Notes: generated from the sequence alone by a model not told the origin. A DNA stretch of 64,000 bases from Phenylobacterium deserti (GCF_003254705.1 NZ_QFYR01000005.1:124001-188000); one strand, 5' to 3'. Positions 9,153-18,193 are shown, counted from the first letter of the stretch. Numbers and translations are program-made.

Positions 9153-11373
9153 GGAAACGCTTGGAAGTCGGGAAGCCCTTGGGGGCGAGCTTGCCCGCGC
9201 CGGCCCGGCGGCCGACCCACTCGCGCCATTCCGGCCAGGCGCGGGTGCGCCCGTCGGAGGTGGTCCAGGCGGCGCCCTCTTCGGCCTTGAAGACCAGGGC
9301 GTCGCGCAGACCGCCTTCGCGGTAGGCCTGCAGCTTGACCCCCTTGCCGCGCGGCATCTCGGGCAGCTCGTCGGTCGGGAAGACCAGGATCTTGCCGTTG
9401 TCGCCGACCACCGCGAGATGGTCGCCGTTCAGCGGCAGGGCGACGGCGGCCGCGCCGTTCAGCACCTGCTTGCCCGCCCGGCGGAAAGCGATGGCCTCGT
9501 CCTCCGGCAGGATGAAGCCGTAGCCCTCCTTGGACGCCAGGATGCGCTTGGAGCCCGGCTTGTGGACGAAGACGTCCACCAGGCCGACCTTGTCGTCGAG
9601 GTCGATCATCAGGCGCAGCGGCTCGCCATGGCCGCGGCCGCCCGGGAGCTTGTCGCAGCCCAGGGTGAAGAAGCGGCCGTCGGAGGCGAAGATCAGCAGC
9701 TTGTCGGTGGTCTCGGCGGGCACCAGGAACTGGAGCTTGTCGCCTTCCTTGAACTTCAGCTCGGACGGGTCTTCCACGCGGCCCTTGGCGGCGCGGATCC
9801 AGCCGCGCTCCGACAGGATCACGGTGATCGGCTCGCGCACGATCATGGCCTCGATGGCGGCGTCGGCGTCGATGGCGGGCGCTTCGGCGAAGATCGAGCG
9901 GCGACGGCCGAGGTCGGTGTCGGGACCCAGCTGCTCGCGCACGTGGCGCAGGCCGGCGCCGACAAGCTTCCACTGCTTGGCCTCGGAGTTCAGCATCGAG
10001 ACGATGCCGTCGCGCTCTTCAGACAGCTCGGCGTGCTCGCGGCGGAGTTCCATTTCCTCGAGCCGGGCCAGCTGGCGCAGGCGGGTGTTGAGGATGGCGT
10101 CGGCCTGGATCTCCGTCAGCGCGAAGGTCTCGATCAGCTTTTCCTTCGGCTTGTCCTCGTAGCGGACGATGCGGATCACCTCGTCCAGATTGAGGAAGGC
10201 GATCATCAGGCCGTCGAGGATGTGCAGGCGCGCCTCGATCTTGGCCAGACGGTGCCGGGCCCGGCGGATCAGCACCTCTCTACGGTGATCGAGGAAAGCC
10301 TTGAGGACGCCCTTCAGGCCCATGACGCCGGGCGTGCCCTTGGCGTCCAGGACGTTGATGTTCACCGAGAAGCGGGTCTCGAGGGCGGAGAGCTTGAACA
10401 GGCTCTCCATCAGGACTTCCGGCTCGACGTTGCGGCTCTTGGGCTCCAGCACGAGGCGGATGTCCTCGGCGGACTCGTCGCGCACGTCGCCGAGCAGCGG
10501 GGCCTTCTTGGTCTCGATCAGCTCGGCCAGCTGCTCCACCAGGTCCGACTTCTTCACGTAGTACGGGATCTGGGTGACGACGATTTGGTAGGTGCCCCGC
10601 CCCGTCTCTTCCTTTTCCCAGAAGGCGCGGGTGCGAACGCCGCCCTTGCCCGTCTCGTACATGTCGAGCAGCGAGGCCTGGCTCTCGATAATCACGCCGC
10701 CGGTCGGGAAGTCGGGGCCCTTCACGTGGGTCATCAGGGCTTCGGTGGAGGCGTCGGGCTCCTCCAGCAGCATGAGGCAGGCGTCGACCAGCTCGGCGGC
10801 GTTGTGCGGCGGGATGGAGGTCGCCATGCCCACGGCGATGCCGGTGGTGCCGTTGGCCAGGAGGTTCGGGAAACCCGTGGGCAAGACGACCGGCTCGTCG
10901 TCGGCGCCGTCATAGGTCGGCTTGAAGTCGACCGCGTCCTCTTCGATGCCGTCCAGCAGCAGCATGGCGGCGGCGGTCAGGCGCGCTTCGGTGTAGCGCA
11001 TGGCCGCCGGGTTATCGCCGTCGATGTTGCCGAAGTTGCCCTGGCCGTCGACCAGCGGATAGCGCTGGGCGAAGTCCTGCGCCATGCGCACCAGGGTGTC
11101 GTAGATCGACTGGTCGCCGTGCGGGTGATAGCCGCCCATCACCTCGCCCACGACCTTGGCGCACTTGCGGGCCGCGTTCTCGGGGTTCAGCCGCATCTCG
11201 CGCATGGCGTAGAGCACGCGCCGCTGCACGGGCTTGAGGCCATCGCGCACGTCCGGCAGGGCCCGGTCGGTGATGACGCTGAGCGCATAGGCCAGGTAGC
11301 GGCGCGACAGCGCCTCGGCCAGCGGCTCATCGATGATGCGGTCGCCGTCAGGCGGAAGTGCGATGTCGTTCAT
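9142..11373 (-). CDS. parC: DNA topoisomerase IV subunit A
   Basis: ParC is the DNA-breaking subunit of topoisomerase IV, which decatenates daughter chromosomes. It has 743 aa, the alphaproteobacterial length. The N-terminal winged-helix domain contains [15 protein letters not shown], the quinolone-region [10 protein letters not shown] (about 83-92) and [10 protein letters not shown] with catalytic Tyr127. The C-terminal beta-pinwheel blades have repeats such as GWIRAAKGR and [12 protein letters not shown]. ParC rather than GyrA is indicated by the short C-terminus and absence of an intact GyrA box. The start ATG at 11373 encodes [12 protein letters not shown]. Monocistronic here; parE is not in the window. 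Confidence 0.95.
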   Translation of the reverse strand: MNDIALPPDGDRIIDEPLAEALSRRYLAYALSVITDRALPDVRDGLKPVQRRVLYAMREMRLNPENAARKCAKVVGEVMGGYHPHGDQSIYDTLVRMAQDFAQRYPLVDGQGNFGNIDGDNPAAMRYTEARLTAAAMLLLDGIEEDAVDFKPTYDGADDEPVVLPTGFPNLLANGTTGIAVGMATSIPPHNAAELVDACLMLLEEPDASTEALMTHVKGPDFPTGGVIIESQASLLDMYETGKGGVRTRAFWEKEETGRGTYQIVVTQIPYYVKKSDLVEQLAELIETKKAPLLGDVRDESAEDIRLVLEPKSRNVEPEVLMESLFKLSALETRFSVNINVLDAKGTPGVMGLKGVLKAFLDHRREVLIRRARHRLAKIEARLHILDGLMIAFLNLDEVIRIVRYEDKPKEKLIETFALTEIQADAILNTRLRQLARLEEMELRREHAELSEERDGIVSMLNSEAKQWKLVGAGLRHVREQLGPDTDLGRRRSIFAEAPAIDADAAIEAMIVREPITVILSERGWIRAAKGRVEDPSELKFKEGDKLQFLVPAETTDKLLIFASDGRFFTLGCDKLPGGRGHGEPLRLMIDLDDKVGLVDVFVHKPGSKRILASKEGYGFILPEDEAIAFRRAGKQVLNGAAAVALPLNGDHLAVVGDNGKILVFPTDELPEMPRGKGVKLQAYREGGLRDALVFKAEEGAAWTTSDGRTRAWPEWREWVGRRAGAGKLAPKGFPTSKRFRPK

Positions 11374-11519
11374 GAGGGAATCACAGAGCTAGGACCGCCC
11401 TTCATAGCCGTTCGGAGGGGCTCGCGTCGCTGTGACGACTAGCCTCTCGGCAGGCGGCGGCAAAGCCCTTCTCGCTTGAGCGACACGGCGCCGGATCGAC
11501 GCCGATCGATGGATTGAAC

Positions 11520-12302
11520 ATGACGTTCAGCGCTCTTACCGCCCGCGCCATTGTGGAGCTTGAGGGTCAGCTTAGGCGTTCAGTGAGGAGCGGGGGGATC
11601 ATTGCCGTGAGCGACAAAGAAACACGAAGGGTGCTCGTCGGCGGCATCGCCCTCCTCGGGCTGTCGATGCTGTCATTGGCGATCTTGATATTCGGCCGCG
11701 GAATGGCGCGCGAACTCGCGTTGGCTGGCCTGTTCCTTACGACGCCGCTGCTGGCGCTAGCTGGACCGAACTTGCGTTATCGGCGGCTCGCCGACGAACT
11801 TGAACCAGGGCAGCCGGAGGTTGCCATCCCGTCCCTGCCTGCGAGCAGCTATGCCCTTTGGGCGCAATTTGGCTTTAGCCTGATCGCCGCCGCCCTTGTG
11901 CTAGTTCACATTGAACAGCGATACACGCCGGATGGATCGAGCGGCCTAGTCGCTCTTGTGATCATGCTTCCTGCAGGCGCATGGCTGTTCGTCTCGAACG
12001 CACTGCGCTGGCGTCGCCCTCCCCCGCCCGTTCAGGTTCGGGGCGAAGGTCTGAAGGTTGGGAATAGCGTGAGCATACCCTGGGACGCGGTCGCCAACCT
12101 CAAGATGGACCCCTTCACTCAGGATCTGTTGATCCGTCTGAAGCACGACCCACGGATCTACGGGGTGGGCCGGGTCCGCAGGGACGGTGTTCTGGTGCTG
12201 CAATTGCCGAGCTTCATGCCGCTCCGGCTGCACTGGACCATCATCCATGCGATCGACAAGCAGCTGGCGGATGTCGGCCTCAGCCAGCGCCCCAACCCTT
12301 AG
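11520..12302 (+). CDS. hypothetical membrane protein
   Basis: About 260 aa. I take the ATG at 11520; a TTG two codons upstream or a GTG at about 11607 are alternatives. Four hydrophobic segments can be seen: around GGIALLGLSMLSLAILIFG, LALAGLFLTTPLLALAG, LWAQFGFSLIAAALVLVHI and GLVALVIMLPAGAWLFVS. A soluble C-terminal domain of about 90 residues follows (VRGEGLKVGNSVSIPWDAV), resembling PH-like domains on small membrane proteins. No family is named with confidence. Its stop overlaps the recO stop by 4 bp in convergent orientation. Confidence 0.7.
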   Translation: MTFSALTARAIVELEGQLRRSVRSGGIIAVSDKETRRVLVGGIALLGLSMLSLAILIFGRGMARELALAGLFLTTPLLALAGPNLRYRRLADELEPGQPEVAIPSLPASSYALWAQFGFSLIAAALVLVHIEQRYTPDGSSGLVALVIMLPAGAWLFVSNALRWRRPPPPVQVRGEGLKVGNSVSIPWDAVANLKMDPFTQDLLIRLKHDPRIYGVGRVRRDGVLVLQLPSFMPLRLHWTIIHAIDKQLADVGLSQRPNP

Positions 12303-13030
12303 AGCCGGCCGGCGTCCTGGAGGCGTTCGACGAGCCAGACTCTGGCGGGCGGCAGGGGGCGGTTCAGGGGATTGAAGATGAAGGTCTCGAGGAAGTGGCC
12401 GGTGATCTCGAGACCCTGGGCCACGTCGCCGGGCGCAAGGCCGGTCTGGGACGAGAGCAGGAAGGGCGGCAGGGTCAACAGGCGGTCCTTGTAGGGCTCG
12501 CCCGCCGCGCGGGAGACGGCCCGGCCGGTGCGCGGGCTGACGTAGGCGAGATCGTCCACCTCTCCGGTGGCGGCGCACTTGGACAGGTCGAGGCCGAAGC
12601 CCAACTCCTGCAGAAGGCCCGCTTCGAAGCGGACGAATACGGCCGGCCAGATCTCCGGGATCATCAGCGCCTGAGCCAGGGCCTGGAAGGCGTAGTAGGC
12701 GCCGGGGTGCGGCTCGCGCTCGGGCAACGCGCCGGCGGCCACGGCGGCGGCGGCGGACAGGCCCGCCAGCGCCAGGGGATCGTCGAACAGGGCTGAGGGG
12801 CCCTCCCCCACCGGCTCCAGCTGGGCGGAGCCGAGCTGGCCTTCCGTGCGGGCCCGGTAGCGGGCGATCACCGCCGCGCCCGGCTGGAGGAACGGCTTCA
12901 TCTTGCGCGAGGCGCCGCCGGCGATGTGGGCCGCCTGCTTGCCGTGGGTCTCGGTCAGAAGCTCGACGATAGCCCCGGACTCGCCATGGGCGCGGGCGGC
13001 GAGCACGAAGGCGTCGTCCTCGAACTCCAT
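12299..13030 (-). CDS. recO: DNA repair protein RecO
   Basis: RecO (243 aa, usual length) loads RecA onto SSB-coated single strands in the RecFOR pathway. The N-terminal OB fold reads EDDAFVLAARAHGESGAIVELLTETHGK, followed by a helical domain with EPHPGAYYAFQALAQAL and a C-terminal part with FETFIFNP. Proteobacterial RecO often lacks the zinc cysteines, and only one Cys is present here. It is the last gene of the lepB-rnc-era-recO run, 15 bp after era, so it is probably co-transcribed. Its stop overlaps the convergent membrane gene. Confidence 0.9.
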   Translation of the reverse strand: MEFEDDAFVLAARAHGESGAIVELLTETHGKQAAHIAGGASRKMKPFLQPGAAVIARYRARTEGQLGSAQLEPVGEGPSALFDDPLALAGLSAAAAVAAGALPEREPHPGAYYAFQALAQALMIPEIWPAVFVRFEAGLLQELGFGLDLSKCAATGEVDDLAYVSPRTGRAVSRAAGEPYKDRLLTLPPFLLSSQTGLAPGDVAQGLEITGHFLETFIFNPLNRPLPPARVWLVERLQDAGRL

Positions 13031-13045
13031 CAGCGCCTCAGGGCG

Positions 13046-13981
13046 TCAGGCATCGTAGTCGAGGCCGATGTCGCCGTAGAACTCGCGCTTGTCGGCCCAC
13101 TTTTCGTCCACCTGGACGTGGAGGAAGAGGTGGACGGGGCGGTCGAACAGCTCGGTGAGCTCCTCGCGGGACTTCTGGCCGATCCACTTCAGGGTCTGGC
13201 CGTTCTTGCCCAGCACGATCGGCCTCTGGCTTTCGCGCTCGACGTAGATGGTCTGCTCGATGCGGGCCGAGCCGTCCTTGCGCTCCTCGAACTTGGTGGT
13301 CTCCACGGCGGCCGCGTAGGGCAGCTCCTCGTGGACGCGCAGGTAGATCTTCTCCCGGGTGATTTCGGCGGCCAGGAGGCGGGCCGGCAGGTCGGCGGTC
13401 TGGTCCTCCGGATAGAACCAGGGGTTCTCCGGCATCAGTTCGGCCATGCGCTTCTTGAGGTCGGCGACGCCCGAGCCGGTCTGGGCCGAGATCATGAAGA
13501 CCTCGGTGTAGACGCCGGTCTCGAAGAGGCGCTGGGACAGCTGCAGCAGGGTCTCGCGCTTCACCAGGTCGACCTTGTTGAGCGCCAGGATCGCCTTGTT
13601 GCCGGAGGCCTTGAGGCCTTCGATGATGCTTTCCACGTCCTCGGCCGAGCGGCGATCGGCGGCCTTGCCGCCGCCCTCGCCCGTGGCGGCCAGCTCGGCG
13701 GCGGCGTCCACCAGGTGGACCACGGCGTCGGCGTCCTCGGCCCCGCCCCAGGCGGCGCGGACCATGGCGCGGTCAAGCCGGCGGCGGGGCTTGAAGATCC
13801 CTGGGGTGTCGACCAGCACGACCTGGGCGTCACCCTCCATGGCGACGCCGCGCACGGGAAAGCGCGTGGTCTGGACCTTCTGGGTCACGATGGAGACCTT
13901 GGCGCCCACCAGGCGGTTGGTCAGGGTCGACTTGCCCGCATTGGGCGCGCCGATGATGGCGCAAAAGCCAGCGCGGCTCAT
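13046..13981 (-). CDS. era: ribosome-assembly GTPase Era
   Basis: Era (311 aa) binds the 3' end of 16S rRNA during 30S assembly. It has G1 GAPNAGKST at 11-19, G3 DTPG near 60, G4 NKVD and G5 SAQTG. A C-terminal KH domain carries VLGKNGQTLKWIGQKSREEL. The G domain is somewhat longer than E. coli Era, with a Gly/Ala-rich stretch (AAAELAATGEGGG) between G3 and G4. The start codon overlaps the rnc stop by 4 bp (ATGA), indicating translational coupling, a classic rnc-era pairing. Confidence 0.96.
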   Translation of the reverse strand: MSRAGFCAIIGAPNAGKSTLTNRLVGAKVSIVTQKVQTTRFPVRGVAMEGDAQVVLVDTPGIFKPRRRLDRAMVRAAWGGAEDADAVVHLVDAAAELAATGEGGGKAADRRSAEDVESIIEGLKASGNKAILALNKVDLVKRETLLQLSQRLFETGVYTEVFMISAQTGSGVADLKKRMAELMPENPWFYPEDQTADLPARLLAAEITREKIYLRVHEELPYAAAVETTKFEERKDGSARIEQTIYVERESQRPIVLGKNGQTLKWIGQKSREELTELFDRPVHLFLHVQVDEKWADKREFYGDIGLDYDA

Positions 13982-14679
13982 TTCTTCTCGTCCTTCTCAA
14001 GCCGTTCCAAGAGGCGGGCGGCGGCGAGCTTCTCGGCATCGCGCTTGGCGCCCGCTTCCGCGGCCTGGGGCTCCTGCCCCTGGACCCGGACCTCGATGGT
14101 GAAACGGGGATTATGTGCGGCGCCTTCCTGATGGACGACGACGTATTCGGGGATCGGCAGGCTGCGGGCCATGGCCCACTCCTGCAGCGCGGTTTTGGGA
14201 TCCTTCTGCGGCACGTCGAGGTGCTCGAAGGCGTCAGCCCAGAACTGGTGCACAAAGGCGCGGGCCAGCTCCAGACCGCCCTCGCGATATAGGGCGGCGA
14301 TCAGCGCTTCGCACGCATCGCCCAGCACGCGGTCGTTGGTGCGGGCGCCCACCCGCGTGGCGCTGGCGTCCACCCGCATGGCGGCGGGCAGCCCGGCGTC
14401 GCGGGCCGCACGGGCGCAGGCGTGATAGTTGACCAGGTGGTTCATGAGCTTGGCCAGCTCGCCTTCCGGCACGTCGGGCTTCAGCTCCATGATGCGCTCG
14501 GCGACGCAGAGATTCAGCACCCGATCGCCCAGGAACTCCAGGCGCTCGTTGTGGCGCACGACCTTGGCGCCCTTGCCGACGCTGGAATGGGTCAGGGCCC
14601 GCTCAAGGAGGTCGCGGTCTTGGAAGGTGTGGCCGATACGCCGTTCGAGCTCGGCGACCGCAGCGACGCGTGCGTTCAT
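13978..14679 (-). CDS. rnc: ribonuclease III
   Basis: RNase III (233 aa) cleaves double-stranded RNA in rRNA and mRNA processing. The family signature NERLEFLGDRVL is at about 44-55 with catalytic acidic residues E45, E48 and D52, and DACEALIAAL supplies the second acidic pair. A C-terminal double-stranded-RNA-binding domain follows (DPKTALQEWA, then AAEAGAKRDAEKLAAARLL). The start overlaps the lepB stop (ATGA) and the stop overlaps the era start, so the three are tightly coupled. A Lys-rich tail ends the protein. Confidence 0.96.
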   Translation of the reverse strand: MNARVAAVAELERRIGHTFQDRDLLERALTHSSVGKGAKVVRHNERLEFLGDRVLNLCVAERIMELKPDVPEGELAKLMNHLVNYHACARAARDAGLPAAMRVDASATRVGARTNDRVLGDACEALIAALYREGGLELARAFVHQFWADAFEHLDVPQKDPKTALQEWAMARSLPIPEYVVVHQEGAAHNPRFTIEVRVQGQEPQAAEAGAKRDAEKLAAARLLERLEKDEKK

Positions 14680-15458
14680 TTCAGGACGTGGAAGAACCGG
14701 CTGGGACGAGCCTGCATGACCCAGGTCCAGGGCTTAAGGATGGAAGCGCCCTGGTTCCAGGACAGCAGGATGATCTGGGCGCGGCCGACGAGGTTGGCCT
14801 CCGGCACGAAGCCGACGCCGCCGGCTTCGGGCGGGACGCGGCTGTCCATGGAGTTGTCGCGGTTGTCGCCCATCATGAAGTAGTGGCCCTGCGGCACCAC
14901 GAAGGCGTCGGTGTTGTCGAGTTCGCCGTCGGTGCCGAAGTCGGAGGTGTCGAAGGTCCGGCCGTCCGGCAGGGTTTCGCGATAGTGCTGGACGTCGCGC
15001 ACGAAGCCGTAGCCGCTGTCCTCCCGCTCCGTACCGGTAAAGTCGCGCTTCACCTGCTGGTCGTTGATGTAGAGCAGGCCGCCCCGCATCTGGATCTTGT
15101 CGCCCGGCAGGCCGATGACGCGCTTCACGTAGTCGGTGCGGCCGTCACGGGGCAGCTTGAACACCACCATGTCGCCGCGGCGCGCCGGCCGGTCCATCAC
15201 TCGACCCTCGAAGATCGGCGGGCTGAACGGGATGGAGTGGCGCGAATAGCCGTAGGAGAACTTGGAGACGATGATGTAGTCGCCCTCGTAGAGGTTCGGC
15301 TCCATCGACGCCGACGGGATCGTGAAGGGCTGGAAGAACAGCACCCGCAGCACGAGCGCGATCAGCAGGGCGTAGACCACCGTCTTGATGATCTCGATGA
15401 ATTCGCTGACGGCGCCGGACTTCTCCGGGGTGTGTGCGGCCTGCACGTTCTCGCTCAT
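14676..15458 (-). CDS. lepB: signal peptidase I (copy 1, in the rnc operon)
   Basis: This 260-aa membrane protease removes signal peptides at the periplasmic face. An N-terminal membrane segment (TVVYALLIALVLRVLFFQPF) precedes box B PSASMEP with catalytic Ser51. Box D, TDYVKRVIGLPGD, carries the general base Lys111, and box E is GDNRDNSMDSR. The ATG at 15458 (MSENVQAAHT) is preferred; an in-frame extension upstream lacks a plausible membrane topology. It heads lepB-rnc-era-recO. A second, clearly paralogous lepB lies at 26381 with the same catalytic residues, so the enzyme is duplicated. Confidence 0.95.
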   Translation of the reverse strand: MSENVQAAHTPEKSGAVSEFIEIIKTVVYALLIALVLRVLFFQPFTIPSASMEPNLYEGDYIIVSKFSYGYSRHSIPFSPPIFEGRVMDRPARRGDMVVFKLPRDGRTDYVKRVIGLPGDKIQMRGGLLYINDQQVKRDFTGTEREDSGYGFVRDVQHYRETLPDGRTFDTSDFGTDGELDNTDAFVVPQGHYFMMGDNRDNSMDSRVPPEAGGVGFVPEANLVGRAQIILLSWNQGASILKPWTWVMQARPSRFFHVLK

Positions 15459-15811
15459 GAGGCTATCCCAACTCGCCCGGCCGCGCCGGACCGCTGTCGT
15501 TACGCGCTGGGCCCGCGCGGAGCAAGGCCAGGAGGCCCAGCGGCAAGCTGGGCGTCGGGCAGGCGTGACGCAGAGAGGCGCGTTCCCACTTCGGAAGAGG
15601 CCTCGGCGCGCACCCTTAAGAGAGCTTAAGCGTAATTTCTGCGGGTAGACGCTCGATCGCCATTCGGACGCGAGCAACATCAGCGCTGATTTTCCACGAC
15701 TTTTTGCCGGCTATGTCGGCGACGTGACACGAGCATAGGTAGTTTTACGACGTAGCCGAGCGCGACCTTTCGGAGCACCACTCCCTCGCGAACCTTAGCA
15801 AGGAGCGGAAC
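15459..15811. other. intergenic region between lepB and the XRE regulator
   Basis: The 353-bp gap between divergent genes should hold the promoters of both. It contains TTAA-N6-TTAA at 15616-15629 inside CTTAAGAGAGCTTAAG, reminiscent of but not identical to a CtrA site (TTAA-N7-TTAA). An AT-richer stretch lies at about 15690-15750, before a strong AAGGAG ribosome-binding site at 15800. I see no ORF with convincing start and codon use and no tRNA. Confidence 0.5.
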
Positions 15812-16216
15812 ATGGAACGCAACAAGACGCCTGAGGAGATGGACGTGGCGCTGGGCGCCGCCGTGCGCATCCGTCGTCGGATGATGGGCATGAGCCAAGA
15901 AGTGCTGGCCGAGCACTGCGACGTCTCCTTCCAGCAGATCCAGAAGTACGAGAACGGCAGCAACCGCATCTCCTTCTCGCGGCTGGTGCAGATCGCCCAG
16001 GCGCTGAAGTGCCGGGTGAGCGACCTGGTGGCGGCGGTGGAGCCGAGCGGCGAAGCGGCGTCGGTGGGCGCGAGCCTGGTGCAGCGGCTGAGCACGCCGG
16101 GCGCGATGGAACTGCTGGAAGCCTATGAGCGCCTGCCCTCGCACGTGCGCGCCGCGGTGGTGCAGTTCACCGGCCAACTGACGCGTGAGCGGGAAGCCGA
16201 GCGCGAAGCCGCCTGA
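15812..16216 (+). CDS. XRE-family helix-turn-helix transcriptional regulator
   Basis: This 134-aa DNA-binding protein has an N-terminal HTH_3 domain (residues about 12-66). The helix pair MGMSQEVLAEHCDVSFQQIQ and the following KYENGSNRISFSRLVQIAQAL are typical of the Cro/CI fold. The C-terminal half (EAASVGASLVQRLSTPGAMELLEAYERL) is a short helical oligomerisation-like region found in many Caulobacterales and Rhizobiales XRE proteins. A strong AGGAG sits 7 nt before the ATG. Its target is unknown. A GC-rich inverted repeat at 16221-16261 follows the gene. Confidence 0.88.
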   Translation: MERNKTPEEMDVALGAAVRIRRRMMGMSQEVLAEHCDVSFQQIQKYENGSNRISFSRLVQIAQALKCRVSDLVAAVEPSGEAASVGASLVQRLSTPGAMELLEAYERLPSHVRAAVVQFTGQLTREREAEREAA

Positions 16217-16220
16217 TCCG

Positions 16221-16261
16221 GCGTGGGCGCCGCGCCTTGCCTCAGCAGGCGCGGCCCACGC
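16221..16261. terminator. GC-rich hairpin after XRE gene
   Basis: Arms GCGTGGGCGCCGCGCC (16221-16236) and GGCGCGGCCCACGC (16248-16261) pair over 14 positions, with a 2-nt bulge and an 11-nt loop. They span the ends of the convergent XRE and DUF6624 genes. No U-tract follows on either strand, so intrinsic termination is uncertain. Confidence 0.35.
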
Positions 16262-16970
16262 CCAGTCGCTCGTTGTTCTCCTGCAAGGACGACAGTCCGA
16301 CCTGCCGGCGCAGTTCGTTGACACGGCCAGGGTCCTCGAGCCGGTAGACAGCCCAGACGCCGTTTTCGCAGCCCACCTGGCTGCCGTAACGCTGCGGCCT
16401 GCCCTCGTACATTTCCAGCCGATCGTAGAGCAGCGCGTAGTCCGCGCCGTTCACTTCGCCCTGCGCCACCAGCGGCTCCATGGCCGCGAGCACCTGCTTC
16501 TGGAAGGCGCGGTCCGAGGCGTGCTGAACGATCAGCCAGGCCTGCTTCGTGGCAGCCTTCCCCTCGCGGCTGTTGCGAAACCAGCCGTCGGCCGGCAGCA
16601 CCGTTTTGAGCCAACGAAGATTGTCTTCATCGACGGCGTTGAGCTCGCTCCAGATGCCCGCATTCACCCGCGAGCGTTCGTCCCGCGGCAGGTCGGCCTT
16701 CGTCGTGATCATGAAAGCACGGCGACCCGCCTGCTCCAACTCGACCCGGCGAGCCAGTTCCTCCACGACCGTGCCGTGAGGCGCCGAGGCGTGAGCCTCG
16801 CGCGCCTTGGCGAAAGCCGCCCGCCAGTCCGCCAGCAGGGCCTTGCCGGCGGCGCTTTGCGGCTCAGGCAGCATGGACGGAACGGCCTGGGCCAGCAGGC
16901 CCGCTGACGGGACGGCGACGAGGGCGAACAAGGCGGCGGCCAGCGCCGCTCTCCACGATCCGGTGCGCAT
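16242..16970 (-). CDS. secreted DUF6624-like protein
   Basis: The 242-aa product has a clear signal peptide (WRAALAAALFALVAVPSAGLLAQA). The mature part carries elements of the DUF6624 family: DEDNLRWLKTVLPADGWF, a QAWLIVQHASDRAFQKQVL block with the conserved QHA, and YDRLEMYEGRPQRYGSQ, matching the DR-x-G-x-QxYGTQ motif. The family role is not known. Two Cys residues (SQVGCEN and the C-terminal GRAC) may pair in the periplasm. Start ATG at 16970. Single-gene unit, convergent with the XRE gene. Confidence 0.78.
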   Translation of the reverse strand: MRTGSWRAALAAALFALVAVPSAGLLAQAVPSMLPEPQSAAGKALLADWRAAFAKAREAHASAPHGTVVEELARRVELEQAGRRAFMITTKADLPRDERSRVNAGIWSELNAVDEDNLRWLKTVLPADGWFRNSREGKAATKQAWLIVQHASDRAFQKQVLAAMEPLVAQGEVNGADYALLYDRLEMYEGRPQRYGSQVGCENGVWAVYRLEDPGRVNELRRQVGLSSLQENNERLGVGRAC

Positions 16971-17098
16971 GGCGGAATGCTAACCCCAAAACGGCTGCAA
17001 GCTCCACCGGAAGTTGGCGGAAGATCCGCGCGCCCCTTTGCGTTGCAGCGGGCTGCAAGAGGCCATACGCTCTGCCTGCCAGCCACGCGGAGCTTCAG

Positions 17099-17317
17099 AT
17101 GAAGCCGAAGCTCTCAGACCACCCGATCATGCCGCGCCTGCAGCAGGCGCTGTTCGTGCTGCGATTGGCATTCCTATTCTGGGGCGCCTGGTTCTTCCGG
17201 ATCTGGGAGCCTGCAAGCTGGCCAGGGATCGTTGCGGGCCTGCTGATCGTCGCCTTCCCGCTTGGCGTGGCGCTGGCGTGGACACGTTATCGCGGCCGGC
17301 GCATCGGACAGGTCTGA
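17099..17317 (+). CDS. small two-helix membrane protein
   Basis: The 72-aa product has two hydrophobic segments (LFVLRLAFLFWGAWFFRIW and PGIVAGLLIVAFPLGVALAW) with a short loop and a basic C-terminal tail. No family is recognised. The stop is followed 1 bp later by the ATG of the next gene at 17319, so the two are almost certainly co-transcribed and coupled. Codon use resembles that of the neighbours. Confidence 0.6.
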   Translation: MKPKLSDHPIMPRLQQALFVLRLAFLFWGAWFFRIWEPASWPGIVAGLLIVAFPLGVALAWTRYRGRRIGQV

Positions 17318-17318
17318 G

Positions 17319-17882
17319 ATGCTGGCGCCCCTGCTCGCCCTTGTGCTGGCGTTCGCCCAGCCGGCGCTGTCCGAAAAGGATCTGGGCCAGGAGGCGGCGC
17401 CTGCTCCCCTGTTCAGCGCCGAGCAGGTGGAACGGCTGATCGCCCGGTCGGCCCGAGCCATCACCCACCGCACCGGCAAGATCCGTGGGCAGGCGCTGGG
17501 CCGGTTCGACACGCCGCTGGGCGAGGCCGAGGCGTTCCGCACCGACTTCCTGCAGAACCAGTTCCGGCGCCGCTATGTCCTGCTGATCCACCCACGCGAG
17601 ATCAGCAATGGACCCGTCACCATCACGCTGACCAGCAACCTGCAGGTGGACAAACTGGCTCGGCAAAATGGCGACGCGCCGCCGCTGTTCCTCGACCTCT
17701 ACACCTGCAAGCGGCACGTGACTCTGACCATGCTCGCCCAGGAGCCGAGCTTCGAAGAGCTGCGCAGCCTGGTCGTGGCGCGGCTGCAGGACGGCTCGGC
17801 GCCCTCGTCCACCCAGGCGCCTGCCGGTCCGTCGTGCAATTTCGCGCCCTATGTGCTGCCTGGACTGGAGTTCGGGGGCTGA
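17319..17882 (+). CDS. secreted hypothetical protein
   Basis: The 187-aa protein starts at ATG 17319 (MLAPLLALVLAFAQPALS), which gives a short signal peptide. The longer frame from 17262 overlaps the upstream gene and is rejected. The mature part includes EQVERLIARSARAITHRTGKIRG, then FRTDFLQNQFRRRYVLLIHPREIS and a beta-rich stretch with two Cys (YTCKRHVTLTM and PSCNFAPYVL). No family is recognised. It is coupled to the upstream small membrane protein gene. Confidence 0.62.
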   Translation: MLAPLLALVLAFAQPALSEKDLGQEAAPAPLFSAEQVERLIARSARAITHRTGKIRGQALGRFDTPLGEAEAFRTDFLQNQFRRRYVLLIHPREISNGPVTITLTSNLQVDKLARQNGDAPPLFLDLYTCKRHVTLTMLAQEPSFEELRSLVVARLQDGSAPSSTQAPAGPSCNFAPYVLPGLEFGG

Positions 17883-17980
17883 GAGCGAGTTGGCGATTTT
17901 CCGGATGATCTGAACTTGGTCATCCGGCGTTCAGGCGGCGGGGAGCATTGACGCCCGGTCGGGTCATCCATGGAGGCCGC

Positions 17981-18193
17981 ATGAGACCTCGAGACGCTCG
18001 AGCGATCCTGTTCGTCGTGACCACCTCGCTGCTGGTCCTGATCCTGAGCCTTGTGCTGCTGAGGAATTATCTGGCGAGCCTGGCGATCCTGGGCGCGTGG
18101 CTGGCGATCGTCATGACGCGGCCGCGGATGCTGCGGGTGATGCGCCGCCTGCGCGGCGAGCCGGATTGGAGCGGCTACTACAAGGATCGCTAG
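17981..18193 (+). CDS. small hypothetical membrane protein
   Basis: The 70-aa product starts at ATG 17981 with GGAGG 5 nt upstream; an in-frame TTG at 17948 is rejected for lack of a ribosome-binding site. One long hydrophobic region (AILFVVTTSLLVLILSLVLL and LASLAILGAWLAIVMT) probably makes two membrane segments. The C-terminal tail is basic and ends DWSGYYKDR. No family is recognised. Its TAG stop forms a CTAG palindrome shared with the stop of the convergent phosphatase gene. Confidence 0.65.
   Translation: MRPRDARAILFVVTTSLLVLILSLVLLRNYLASLAILGAWLAIVMTRPRMLRVMRRLRGEPDWSGYYKDR

Noticed and set aside
8141..11442. Very long frames antisense to parC and the alpha/beta hydrolase
   Set aside because: No recognisable domains, extreme Arg/Ala/Gly composition, and complete overlap with well-supported genes on the other strand.
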